Source: Opitutia bacterium Tous-C1TDCM (GTDB lineage: Bacteria > Verrucomicrobiota > Verrucomicrobiia > Opitutales > Opitutaceae). From it: DNA of 64,000 nucleotides. The position numbers were made by a program, and so were the translations under genes. The first letter of the stretch is position 1; every line of letters begins with the position of its first letter. The DNA lies in contig NEUS01000003.1 of the NCBI GenBank assembly GCA_002288455.1, forward strand, positions 1 to 64,000, read 5' to 3'. Positions 1 through 8,996 of this stretch are shown here, piece after piece. The notes under the pieces were generated by a model. It did not search any database. It had not been told where the DNA came from and saw nothing but the letters and a program-made list of their open reading frames with translations.

Positions 1-410
1 TCGACGGTGAGGCCGAGATGCCATTTGCCGAATGCGCCGCTGACGTAGCCGGCGGGTTTCATGAAGGTCGGAAATATTTTTTCCGTTTGCGCGATGCCGC
101 GGCCGCCTTCGCCGGCCGTGTAAACGCCCGCGCGCTGCTGGTAGCGGCCGGTGAGCAGGCCGGCGCGCGTGGGCGAGCAGACATTGCCGGTGATGTAGGC
201 TTGGGAAAACCAGACGCCTTCGCGCGCGAGGGCGTCGAGGTGCGGGGTGGAGACTTCCTTCGGGTGGTGCGGGTTGAAACCGATATCGGCGTAGCCCTGG
301 TCGTCGGTGAGAATGACGACGACGTTGGGCGGGCGCGGGGCCGGGGCGGCGTGGAGGACGGCGGCGCCCAGCAAGGCGGAGAGCAGGGTGAGGAGGGCGG
401 ATAATTTCAT
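1..410 (-). CDS. Sulfatase, N-terminal part (truncated by window edge)
   Basis: Reverse strand reads MKLSALLTLL...RPPNVVVILTDDQGYADIGFN...NVCSPTRAGLLTGRYQQR...; Cys-type CxPxR formylglycine motif (CSPTR); the + ORF 18..404 is its shadow. Confidence 0.9.
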   Translation of the reverse strand, partial: MKLSALLTLLSALLGAAVLHAAPAPRPPNVVVILTDDQGYADIGFNPHHPKEVSTPHLDALAREGVWFSQAYITGNVCSPTRAGLLTGRYQQRAGVYTAGEGGRGIAQTEKIFPTFMKPAGYVSGAFGKWHLGLTV

Positions 411-421
411 GAGGATAAAGG

Positions 422-1981
422 TTACTTGGCGGCTTTGGCTTTTTTCGCAGCGCCGGCGGGTTTCGGTTCCCAGCGGAAACTCTCGCCGGCGGTGACAAGG
501 CGCAGCGCATTTGATTCCGGACCGGGCGAGGCGAAGTGCCGGGGCGCGCTCCGGCGCAGCTCGGCCATCACGGGCCGGTATTTTTCCTGCGGAGCAAGGT
601 TGTCCCATTCGTGCGGGTCTTTGACGACATCGTAGAGCTCTTCCGTGCCGTCGGCATGGTGGATGTAGCGCCACTGCTGGTTGACGATGGTATAGCCACC
701 GGGGAGCACGTCGCAAAGCAGGACGTTGCGGTCTTTGGCCTGGGCGGGTTGGCGCAGCGTGGAGGCGAGCGACTGGCCTTCGAGGCCGGCATCGGGGGCG
801 AGTCGGCAGAGTTCCGCCAGCGTAGGAAACGTGTCGATGGCGCTGACGGTTGCGTTGACGTTGGCGCCGCGCGCGATGCCGGGGCCGGACCAGATGAACG
901 GGATGTTGGCGGTGCGTTCCCAGAGCGAGTGTTTGCCCCAGTGGCCTTTCTCGCCGTGGTGATAGCCTTGGTCGCTCCAGAAGATGACAACGGTGTTGTC
1001 GCGGGCGGCGCTGGCGTCTAGGGCATCGAGCACGCGGCCGAGCATCGCATCGGCGTAGGAGATACAGGCGAGGTACGCGCGGAGCACCTGCTTCATCTCG
1101 CCGAGTTCGTTCAGCTTGTCGTGAATCGTGGCCTTGCGCCGGTCGTTGAACCGCTTGATCGCCGGCGGGAGATCGTCGGTGTCGCCGTCTTTGAGCGGCG
1201 GCAGTTTGATTTCGTCGAGCGGGTAGAGGTCGTAGTATTTTTGCGGCGCGTAGTTCGGGAAGTGCGGCGCGTAGAGGCCGAGCGCGAGGAAAAAGGGTTG
1301 GGTGTGGGCGCGCTTGAGCACGCTGATCGCCCACTCGGTTTGCCGGGTATCGGCCATGTCTTTTTCGACTTCGTCGGGGAGCGGCGCGTACTCCATGAAC
1401 GAGCGGTCCGTGCCGGCGCGGGCCTCGCGGGTAAATTTGCTGTACGGCACCGGCGTCGGGAGCGGCGCGCCCTGGCGCCAACTGTCGACCGGCCAGCCCG
1501 CGGTGCGGGTGGCGGGGGCGCGGGGATGGAACTCGGTCCAGCCGCGCAGATCGAGGTAGCCGGCCGGGTGGTGAAACACCTTGCCGGTGCCGAAGGTCGC
1601 GTAGCCGCCTTCCCGGAGCGCGACCTGCAAGGGACGCAACTCGGGGCGATCGTGGTGATAGACCTGGGTGGTGTAGGCGCCGGTGGTTGACGGATGGCGG
1701 CCCGTGAACAACGCGGTGCGCGACGGCGCGCAAAAGGTGCCGCAGGCCTGGGCGTTTTGAAAGGTCACCCCGCGGGCGGCGAGGCGGTCGAGGTGCGGGG
1801 TTTTGGCGCGGATGCCGGAATGCAGCGGGCCGACCCAGTCGTTGAGGTCGTCCGTGGCGAAGAGGATCACGTTGGGCGGCGCGGACGGTGCGGCGGCGGC
1901 GCGGCCGGGCAAGGCGGCGGCGAGCAGGAGGACGAACAGCGGGGCGGTCCGGGTCGAGCCGGAGCGGGAGAGGAGTTGCAT
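422..1981 (-). CDS. Sulfatase (iduronate-2-sulfatase-like), secreted
   Basis: MQLLSRSGSTRTAPLFVLLLAAALPG signal peptide, PPNVILFATDDLNDW, CGTFCAPSRTALFTG (CAPSR motif); ORF track start is read-through upstream. Confidence 0.92.
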   Translation of the reverse strand: MQLLSRSGSTRTAPLFVLLLAAALPGRAAAAPSAPPNVILFATDDLNDWVGPLHSGIRAKTPHLDRLAARGVTFQNAQACGTFCAPSRTALFTGRHPSTTGAYTTQVYHHDRPELRPLQVALREGGYATFGTGKVFHHPAGYLDLRGWTEFHPRAPATRTAGWPVDSWRQGAPLPTPVPYSKFTREARAGTDRSFMEYAPLPDEVEKDMADTRQTEWAISVLKRAHTQPFFLALGLYAPHFPNYAPQKYYDLYPLDEIKLPPLKDGDTDDLPPAIKRFNDRRKATIHDKLNELGEMKQVLRAYLACISYADAMLGRVLDALDASAARDNTVVIFWSDQGYHHGEKGHWGKHSLWERTANIPFIWSGPGIARGANVNATVSAIDTFPTLAELCRLAPDAGLEGQSLASTLRQPAQAKDRNVLLCDVLPGGYTIVNQQWRYIHHADGTEELYDVVKDPHEWDNLAPQEKYRPVMAELRRSAPRHFASPGPESNALRLVTAGESFRWEPKPAGAAKKAKAAK

Positions 1982-2013
1982 GGGAAAACGGTGGGCCGGG
2001 TGTGGTCCGGGTT

Positions 2014-3552
2014 TCAGGGGGCGGCCTGGCGACGCGCGGCGGCCTGCGTGCGCGCCTCGGCGAGGACTTGTCGCGCGCGCTGCACGACGGCGGCGGATCC
2101 CGGGGCGGAGGCGAGGTTGGTCCACTCGCGGGGATCGGCTTCGAGATCGTAGAGCTCGTTCACGTCCGGCCGGCCCCATTCCGTGTAGCGCCAGCGGTCG
2201 AAGCGGATCGCGGTGCCGAGCGTCTCGCCCCGTTTCACGACCGTGTAGGCCCATGGTTTGCCGGCGGCCGACGCATCGCGCAGTTGCGGCGCGAACGAGC
2301 GGCCTTGGAGATGCGCGGGCGGCTTGACCGCGCAGAGTTCCGCGAGGGTGGGGAAAAGATCCAGCATTTCGACGAGGCCGCGGGTTTGGGCGCCGCGCGT
2401 CACGCCGGGCACCCGCACGAGGAGCGGGACGCGGGCCGATTCCTCGAAGAGCAGGACTTTGCCCCACATGAAATGCTCCCCGAGGTTGTAGCCGTGGTCG
2501 CCGACGAAGACGATGATCGTGTTGTCCCACTGGCCGGCGGCGCGCACGGCATCGAGGACGATGCCGAGCTGGGCATCGATGAACGAGATGCAGGCGTAGT
2601 AGGCCTGCATGAATTCGCGGCGGCGCGCTTCGTCTGCCTGCCCGAGCGCGGGGAATCCATAGTCCTGATACTGCTTGGTCGCGGCGATGGCGGGGATGTC
2701 GCTCCAGTCGTTCTTCGGCGGGTCGACCAGTTTGAGCGATTGCGGCGGATACAATTCGAAGTAGCGGTCCGGCGCGAGGAACGGGATGTGCGGCTTGTGC
2801 AGGCCGACCGCGATGAAGAAGGGTTGGTCGCCGTGGGCGCGGTCCGCGAGCCAGCCGGCGACGCGGCGCGCGTTTTTGCCGTCGCTGTGCTGCTCGTCCC
2901 GCAGGCCGGTCGGACCGTAGCCGGGGCCGAGGCCCTTGACGCCCTGGTTCCGCGTCTGGGGCGCGACGGTGAGCAGGTGTTCGCGCCAGCGCTGCCGGTT
3001 GGCCGGGGAGGTCACCGGCCCGTGCGCGCGTTCGAACTTTTCGCGCGCGGCGCGTTCGATCGCCGTCTCGTCGTTTTCGAACCATGCCGCGAGATCCCAG
3101 GTGTTGCCGCCGGGATTGTCGCCGCGGGTGTGGAAGACCTTGCCGACCGAGGCCGTCCAATAGCCGGCGTCGCGGAACACGCGCGGCAGGTTCGGCGTGC
3201 CGGGCCGGGTTTCTTCCAGGGTGACGCGGTTGTCCAGGACGCCGGTGCTCTCGGGATACAGCCCGGAGAGAAACGAGGCGCGCGACGGGCCGCAGACGGG
3301 ATATTGGCAATAGGCGCGGCGGAACACGGTGCCCTCGGCCGCGAGCCGATCGAGGACGGGCGTCAGCACGCCCTCGTACCCGGCCGGCGAAATCCGGGCG
3401 CTCAGATCGTCGCTGACGACGAAGAGCACATTGGGCCGGCGGGCCGAGCCGGCGCCCGCGGCGGCGGCCGGGCCCGCGGTGCAGAGAAGGAGAAAGGCCG
3501 CGGCGGGGAAAAGGAAAGCGCGGGATCGTGGACGAGACGGGACAGTGGGCAT
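2014..3552 (-). CDS. Sulfatase (iduronate-2-sulfatase-like), secreted
   Basis: RRPNVLFVVSDDLSARI, YPVCGPSRASFLSGLYPESTG (CGPSR motif), 512 aa. Confidence 0.93.
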   Translation of the reverse strand: MPTVPSRPRSRAFLFPAAAFLLLCTAGPAAAAGAGSARRPNVLFVVSDDLSARISPAGYEGVLTPVLDRLAAEGTVFRRAYCQYPVCGPSRASFLSGLYPESTGVLDNRVTLEETRPGTPNLPRVFRDAGYWTASVGKVFHTRGDNPGGNTWDLAAWFENDETAIERAAREKFERAHGPVTSPANRQRWREHLLTVAPQTRNQGVKGLGPGYGPTGLRDEQHSDGKNARRVAGWLADRAHGDQPFFIAVGLHKPHIPFLAPDRYFELYPPQSLKLVDPPKNDWSDIPAIAATKQYQDYGFPALGQADEARRREFMQAYYACISFIDAQLGIVLDAVRAAGQWDNTIIVFVGDHGYNLGEHFMWGKVLLFEESARVPLLVRVPGVTRGAQTRGLVEMLDLFPTLAELCAVKPPAHLQGRSFAPQLRDASAAGKPWAYTVVKRGETLGTAIRFDRWRYTEWGRPDVNELYDLEADPREWTNLASAPGSAAVVQRARQVLAEARTQAAARRQAAP

Positions 3553-3555
3553 GGT

Positions 3556-6500
3556 TCAGTAGGAAAACGAAGTGGTGAGACGGAGGGAGCGCGGTTCCAT
3601 CAAGTCGAAGCGGCTGTAGGCGATGCCGCGGCCGCCGGGGAGATTGTAGGGCGGGATGGCGGAGAAGCGCTGGGGCAAGCGCCCGTCCTGATTGAAGAGA
3701 TTGGAGACGTTGATCTGGTAGGCGAGCGTGCCGCGAAACTTGCCCTGGCTTACGGGGTGGCGGAAGCGCAGCATCAGATCGGCGGCGGAGATCGCGCGGC
3801 CCTTGATCTCGGACCCGCTCGCGGTGCGGCCGATGATGTTGGCCATCTGCCAGCGGTAGCCGAAGCCGGTGGAGAATCCTTTCAATCGGCCTTCCGTGAA
3901 ATCGTAGGCCGTGAACATACTCATGCGGTGCGGCCGCAGGCCCCAGCGTTGTTCGTTCTGGAGTTTGTCGTCGTTGATGTCGGCGATCATGTTCCGGATT
4001 TCCTCCGCGACGGTGATGTTGCCGCTGGTATTGAGCGTCGCGAGGTTGGCGGCGGGCGCGCGGTTCCCGAGCTCGATCCATTTGGCGACGGTGCCGCCGG
4101 CGGCGAAGGCGGCCGGGTTCACGGCGAAGGTGCCGTTGGCGTTTTGGGTGACGCCTTCCTTCAGCAGTTTGCCGTCGAAGGTGTAGCCGTACCACGGGAT
4201 CGCGTCGGCGCCCGAGATGTTGGAGCGGATACGGTCGGTGTAGGAATAATTCGCGGTGAGGCGCCAGCGGGGGGTGAGGTTGGCAACGGCGCTGAACTCG
4301 TAACCCTTCGAGTCTTCGTCGAACCGGTCGGCATTCACGACCGGCGTGATGGCAGCCCGGGTCGCCGTCCAGTCGGAGGCGGCGATCGGCCGGCCCGGGC
4401 CGACAAGAACGCTTTCGAGGGCGTCGGCGATGCGGCGGTTGCGCAGGTTGTATTGCGCGTTGATGCCGCCGCTCTTGGTCTGGCCGACCTGGCTGGTCGT
4501 GAATGCCACGGCCTTGAGCGCGACGCGGTTGGAGAAGAGGTTCAGGGCGAAACCGTAGTCCTCGCCCTGCCCGCGCGTGGGATCGGGGATCGTGCCGTTG
4601 GGCAGCACCCGGTTGGTGAAGGTCGGGATGCCGATGTTGGTCGAGCGGTTGCCGAGGAGGGAAAGCCAGTCGGCGACGTGCAGCACGACGCCCTGCGAGC
4701 GGGTGATGCCCTTGAGGTGGTTGACGCTCGCCTTGGCGGGATCGCGGTCGATGCGCGGCGTCCGCAGGACGGGATCGGTCGAGTAGCCGAAGGAGGTGAC
4801 GTCGCCCTCGTCCACGCGATAGCCCACGGTCGCGACGAGCCGGCGCTGGAAGAAATGGCTCTGGGCCACGAGCAGTTTGGCGGCGAGTTCCTGCTCGGCG
4901 GCGGCGTGGTTCGTGCCGGCGTCGCCGTCGATCCAAATGAGATCATGGGTCCGGCCCGCGGCGGAGACGGTCTTGGGCAGCCGGCGCCAATCCGGGGCGA
5001 TGAAGGAGCCGGGATCGGTTTCGTCGAGGTAGGCGCGCTGGAACACGAGGTTGCTGGCGTTCTGCGGGGCGGCGTTGAACGGGGCGCCGGCGAGGCCGAG
5101 GCGGCGGGCGTTGAAGAAATCCGTGTCCTTGGAACGCGAATACATGCCGGCGAAGCGATGCGCGCCCGCCCACTTCCACTTCGGGTCGAAATCGTAGGAG
5201 AGCGAAACCCGGGACTCGCGGTAGGTGGCGTCGTGCAGCTCGCTGTACCACGGGGCGTCGAGGTAGAGCCGGCCGGCGTAGGGATTGGCGGGGCCGTTGA
5301 CGCCGAGCGTGCGGTTGGCCTCGCCGGAGATCATCGGCGTGGAGCCCTTGATCAGCGGGTTCTCGATGTTCACCTCCTGGAAGTGGTGCGAGAGGTTCAG
5401 CGTGAGCCGCGCGGCGAGGCGCCAGTCGGCGCTGAGCGTGTAGTTGGCGAGCCGGGTATCGCGGTACATCCCGGGTCCGCCGGAGTTGATTGCGTAGGGC
5501 AAGATCGCCGGATCGTGGAACGAGAGCGTGACGCCGCTGGTGCCCGGCGTGCCGTCGGGCGCGCGCACGGCGGGGTTGTTGTAGGAGCCGGTGACCATGG
5601 TGCCGCTCGAATCGAAGAAGGTGCTGTCGTTGGCGATGAGAATGAAGCGCCGCGTATTCGCGCCGGCGGCGACGTTGCGGGCCGTCACGCCGAGGGCGAT
5701 CTGGGCGGCGGTGGGGTTGGTGTTGTTGGGCGCGAAGGTGACAGCGCCGGCGCCGCGCGCGTTGCGGTGGTCGATCCAGGCCAGCGCCCCGTCGAACGCG
5801 GGGAACGGCGCGACCACGGCCCGGTGTTCGCGGCCGGTTTCGCCCATCGCGCGGATCGTGAGGCGATCGGTCGGCGTGAAGGCCACGGTGGCGAAGAGCC
5901 GGTCCTTGTCGTGGAACGCGGGCCGGCGCCAGCCGCCGTTTTCCTGGTGCACGCCGGCGACGGCGAGGGCGAGTTTCCGGGGGACGATGACCTGGTTGTG
6001 GCGGAGGGTGGAGCGGTTCGTGCCGTAGCTGCCGAGCTCGTGGCTGAGGCGTCCGCTCGTGCGGTGGGCCGTCGCGAGGATGGAACTTTGGTTGATGATG
6101 CCGCCGGCATCGCCCACGCCGAAAAGTATGCTGTTGGGTCCGCGGCTGTCGTCGTAGCGATCGATGCGGTAGCCGTCGTTGACCGTGATGCTTTTGAAGT
6201 AGTCGATGCCCTGGGCGGAGAGGATGCCGCGCACGTTGATGCGCTGGATCACGTTGGCGCCGCCGAGCATGTTGTTGGCGTTCGGCCCCGAATTGACGTC
6301 CTGGGCGTTGATCTGGGAGTTGACCGAGTAGTCGATGATTTTTTCGATTTCGTTGAGGCCGATGTCGTCGAGAAACTCGCGGGTAAAAACGGAGATCGAG
6401 GCCGGCGTGTCGCGCAGGCTGGTGTTGAGGCGGCTGCCGGCGAGGGTGTTTTCGGCGCGGTAGCCTTTGTCGGCCGTCGTGTTGACGGTGAAGGGGCTGA

Positions 6501-6648
6501 GTTCGACAACGGCCGAGTCGGCGGCCGGATTCGATGCGGGCGCCGGGGTGGGCGCGGCTTGACCGAAGAGAGGACCGGCGGCGGCCAGAACCAGGAAAAC
6601 GGATACGGCAAGCGGGGCGGGGTGCGGACGTAGGGACGGGGTATTCAT
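3556..6648 (-). CDS. TonB-dependent outer-membrane receptor
   Basis: Signal peptide then VVELSPFTVNTTADKGYRAENTLAGSRLNTSLRDTPASISVFTREFLDDIG plug domain; C-terminal ...LRLTTSFSY aromatic end; internal Met at 6648 chosen. Confidence 0.93.
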   Translation of the reverse strand: MNTPSLRPHPAPLAVSVFLVLAAAGPLFGQAAPTPAPASNPAADSAVVELSPFTVNTTADKGYRAENTLAGSRLNTSLRDTPASISVFTREFLDDIGLNEIEKIIDYSVNSQINAQDVNSGPNANNMLGGANVIQRINVRGILSAQGIDYFKSITVNDGYRIDRYDDSRGPNSILFGVGDAGGIINQSSILATAHRTSGRLSHELGSYGTNRSTLRHNQVIVPRKLALAVAGVHQENGGWRRPAFHDKDRLFATVAFTPTDRLTIRAMGETGREHRAVVAPFPAFDGALAWIDHRNARGAGAVTFAPNNTNPTAAQIALGVTARNVAAGANTRRFILIANDSTFFDSSGTMVTGSYNNPAVRAPDGTPGTSGVTLSFHDPAILPYAINSGGPGMYRDTRLANYTLSADWRLAARLTLNLSHHFQEVNIENPLIKGSTPMISGEANRTLGVNGPANPYAGRLYLDAPWYSELHDATYRESRVSLSYDFDPKWKWAGAHRFAGMYSRSKDTDFFNARRLGLAGAPFNAAPQNASNLVFQRAYLDETDPGSFIAPDWRRLPKTVSAAGRTHDLIWIDGDAGTNHAAAEQELAAKLLVAQSHFFQRRLVATVGYRVDEGDVTSFGYSTDPVLRTPRIDRDPAKASVNHLKGITRSQGVVLHVADWLSLLGNRSTNIGIPTFTNRVLPNGTIPDPTRGQGEDYGFALNLFSNRVALKAVAFTTSQVGQTKSGGINAQYNLRNRRIADALESVLVGPGRPIAASDWTATRAAITPVVNADRFDEDSKGYEFSAVANLTPRWRLTANYSYTDRIRSNISGADAIPWYGYTFDGKLLKEGVTQNANGTFAVNPAAFAAGGTVAKWIELGNRAPAANLATLNTSGNITVAEEIRNMIADINDDKLQNEQRWGLRPHRMSMFTAYDFTEGRLKGFSTGFGYRWQMANIIGRTASGSEIKGRAISAADLMLRFRHPVSQGKFRGTLAYQINVSNLFNQDGRLPQRFSAIPPYNLPGGRGIAYSRFDLMEPRSLRLTTSFSY

Positions 6649-6667
6649 AAGCAGGGGTTGGAAAGGT

Positions 6668-8224
6668 CTACGGCGGCGTCGCCTGGTGGAGGGCGCGGAG
6701 TTGGTCGGCCGACAGGGCCCGATGGAAGACCGCGATTTCGTCGAGGGTGCCGTCCCAGAAGCCGGGGGTGTTGGGCTCCGGTTCGCGGCCGGCGGCGTCG
6801 AGCTTGGCCCCGAGGCCGAGGGCGGCGGCGGGGACCGGGTTGAGGCTTGCGCAGGCGGTGGCGGCGACCTCCCGGCCGTTGCGGTAGAGCCGGAGCGTCG
6901 TGCCATCGACGACAAAGGCGACGAAGTGCCATTCGCCGAGCGGGAGGGGCTCGGTTTCGCGCACGCCGACCTCTGCGCCCGCGCCGTCCCGGACGCGGAC
7001 CTCGAGTGTGCCTTCGTCGTGCCAGAGGCCGAAGTGAAATTGGCCCCCGGGGGGGCCGTTGCCGGCCTTGGCCCAGTGTTTGGCGATGGTGGCCCAGCGG
7101 GGGCGGCTTTCCGCGCGGACCCAGGCGCAGACGGTGAGGGCAGCGGACGGCGCCGGGGGAAATTCGGGCACGACGGCGTAGGTCCGGGTGGCCGGGCCGC
7201 CGAGGCGCAGACCGGCGCCGACCTTGCCGGGGGCGGACGTGCGTTCGCTCGCGCCGCGGAGAATGCGGCCGTGCAGTTGCCGGGCGGATACGTCCATGAG
7301 GTGCGCGGCATCCGGGGTGATGCGCATCCGGTAGTAGGCCACGGGCTCTTGGCTGCGGATCAGATCGCGGTAGCGGCCGCCGGGCTCGTCCAGGGTGCGA
7401 ATGAAGCGGTCGGGTCGATAGTCGATCCCGGTGGGGGTGCGGGATTGCCGGTCGATGCGGGACGCCCGGTTCTCGGCGAGCCGGAGCGAGTCCGGCTCCT
7501 GCTGGTTCCGGACGAGGACCTCGCCCTTGAACACGTGCACCTCGCTGCTTTGGGCGCCGGCGCTTACGCCGAACTCGGTGCCGAGATCGACGATCGCGCC
7601 GCTCGGCGTGTCGACCGTGAACCCGACGGCGTTTTCCGGCACGCGCGCGCTCACGTTGCCCTCGGCGAGCCACAGCGTGGTGGCGTTCCGCAGATCGAAG
7701 CGGGCCGGGGATTCGAGCACGAGCACGACGCCGCTGGGATAGGTCAGCTCGAGCAGGCCGCGGCGCAGGTGCAATTCGCCGGCGCGCAAACGGGTGCCGA
7801 CGGCGGTGTCGGCGGGAAGTTCGTCCGCGAAAAGGACGGCACCGCTGGCATTCGAAACGGTGGCGAAGGGGCCGCCGCGGGGCGGGGCGGGCGGCGCGGC
7901 AAACCGCCACGCGAGGAGCCCGGCGAGGGCGAGGCACGCGGCGGCGGCGAGCGGCCGACGCCAGCGGCGGAGGATCCGGAAAGCGGCACCGCGGGGAGGC
8001 GCCGCTGCCGGTTCGCCGGAGGTGAAGCGACTGGGCGCGTGATGCAATTCGGCGGTCAACAGCGCGAGGCCGGCAAAGGCTTCGCGGGCGGCGACGGACT
8101 CGGCGAGCAAGGTTTCGAGTTCCGCGACCTCGGCGTCGGAGAGGGTGTCGTCGCGGAGCTTTTCGGCGAGTTCGGCGAGCCGGTGGAGTTCGGCGGCGGA
8201 GAGCGCGGGCGGTTCATCGCTCAT
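6668..8224 (-). CDS. FecR-domain membrane protein with C-terminal LamG/concanavalin-A-like domain (putative anti-sigma/sensor)
   Basis: MSDEPPALSAAELHRLAELAEKL... TM segment LAAAACLALAGLLAW, FecR-like VGFTVDTPSGAIVDLGTEFGVSAG...VHVFKGEV, then LamG-like VCAWVRAESRPRW...; ATGA overlap with the sigma gene. Confidence 0.85.
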   Translation of the reverse strand: MSDEPPALSAAELHRLAELAEKLRDDTLSDAEVAELETLLAESVAAREAFAGLALLTAELHHAPSRFTSGEPAAAPPRGAAFRILRRWRRPLAAAACLALAGLLAWRFAAPPAPPRGGPFATVSNASGAVLFADELPADTAVGTRLRAGELHLRRGLLELTYPSGVVLVLESPARFDLRNATTLWLAEGNVSARVPENAVGFTVDTPSGAIVDLGTEFGVSAGAQSSEVHVFKGEVLVRNQQEPDSLRLAENRASRIDRQSRTPTGIDYRPDRFIRTLDEPGGRYRDLIRSQEPVAYYRMRITPDAAHLMDVSARQLHGRILRGASERTSAPGKVGAGLRLGGPATRTYAVVPEFPPAPSAALTVCAWVRAESRPRWATIAKHWAKAGNGPPGGQFHFGLWHDEGTLEVRVRDGAGAEVGVRETEPLPLGEWHFVAFVVDGTTLRLYRNGREVAATACASLNPVPAAALGLGAKLDAAGREPEPNTPGFWDGTLDEIAVFHRALSADQLRALHQATPP

Positions 8225-8754
8225 GGCCGGGCGGATTGCAGTTTGGAATTGATGCAGGCCAGCAGGCGCACGTGGAGCCGCGAGAGAGCCTTGTAGATCG
8301 CGTCGACCGTGCGGCCGAGGCCGGCGGCGATCTCGGCGATGCTTTCGCCGGCGTGATAGCGCCGCCGCACGAGATCGAACTCGCGTTCCTTCAGTTGGCC
8401 GACGCACGCGTGCAGGGCCTCGGCGCGATCGGAGGCGGCCCAACGCGGCTCGGCGAGCGTATCGGCGATGGCCTCGATGGTTTCGTCGCTCAGGCGGGCC
8501 TGCGCGCGTTTCCGGCGATCATAATAGCTCAGCACCTGAAAGCGCGCGATGCGCAGCGCCCAGGCGCCGAAATCGGTGCCGGGCTGAAAGTCGCCGAATT
8601 TCCGCCACAGCACCGCGGAGGTTTCCTGCATGACATCGTCGGCATCGGGACCGCGCGGCACGAGGGAACCGATCAGGCCGGAGATGCGGCGATGGTTTTG
8701 CAGCAGCAGGCGGGTGAACGCTTCGCCGTCGATCGGCCGGGGTGGAAGGGGCAT
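8221..8754 (-). CDS. ECF RNA polymerase sigma factor, sigma-70 family (Rhodopirellula/Verrucomicrobium-type)
   Basis: 177 aa; ...DADDVMQETSAVLWRKFGDFQPGTDFGAWALRIARFQVLSYYDRRKR... and ...GESIAEIAAGLGRTVDAIYKALSRLH HTH. Confidence 0.92.
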   Translation of the reverse strand: MPLPPRPIDGEAFTRLLLQNHRRISGLIGSLVPRGPDADDVMQETSAVLWRKFGDFQPGTDFGAWALRIARFQVLSYYDRRKRAQARLSDETIEAIADTLAEPRWAASDRAEALHACVGQLKEREFDLVRRRYHAGESIAEIAAGLGRTVDAIYKALSRLHVRLLACINSKLQSARP

Positions 8755-8887
8755 GCTCGAACGCGCAGCCGCAGGCGGCGCATCGGGGTAATTCGGCGAC
8801 CCGCCGGAAATCGGACAAGAATCTTCGCCGAAGGTCTCGCCCGCGAGTTGCCCGGCGGGGTGCGAGGGTTGGTCCGAAACTGAACCG

Positions 8888-8907
8888 GCGGCCGGGAAAC
8901 CGGCCGC
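8888..8907. promoter_or_regulatory. Perfect 8-bp stem hairpin with GAAA loop in a divergent intergenic region
   Basis: GCGGCCGG-GAAA-CCGGCCGC. Confidence 0.45.
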
Positions 8908-8996
8908 GGCGGGAAACTTAGGCTGGCGGAAGCGGCGCGAAGCGTTTGCTTCGGAGGAGAAACGCCCTGCGTTCCCGTACCCCGAATCCCGCTCCG

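Noticed and set aside
422-4936. 1504-aa ORF as one giant sulfatase fusion
   Set aside because: Only the part from Met at 1981 resembles a sulfatase; the upstream Arg/Pro-rich extension is out-of-frame antisense of the neighbouring genes
1888-6633. 1581-aa + strand ORF (and many other long antisense ORFs, e.g. 2014-strand shadows, 40411..44700 -, 9012..12191 -)
   Set aside because: Composition-driven shadow ORFs opposite clearly homologous genes; low-complexity Arg/Gly/Ala/Val-rich translations with no recognisable family
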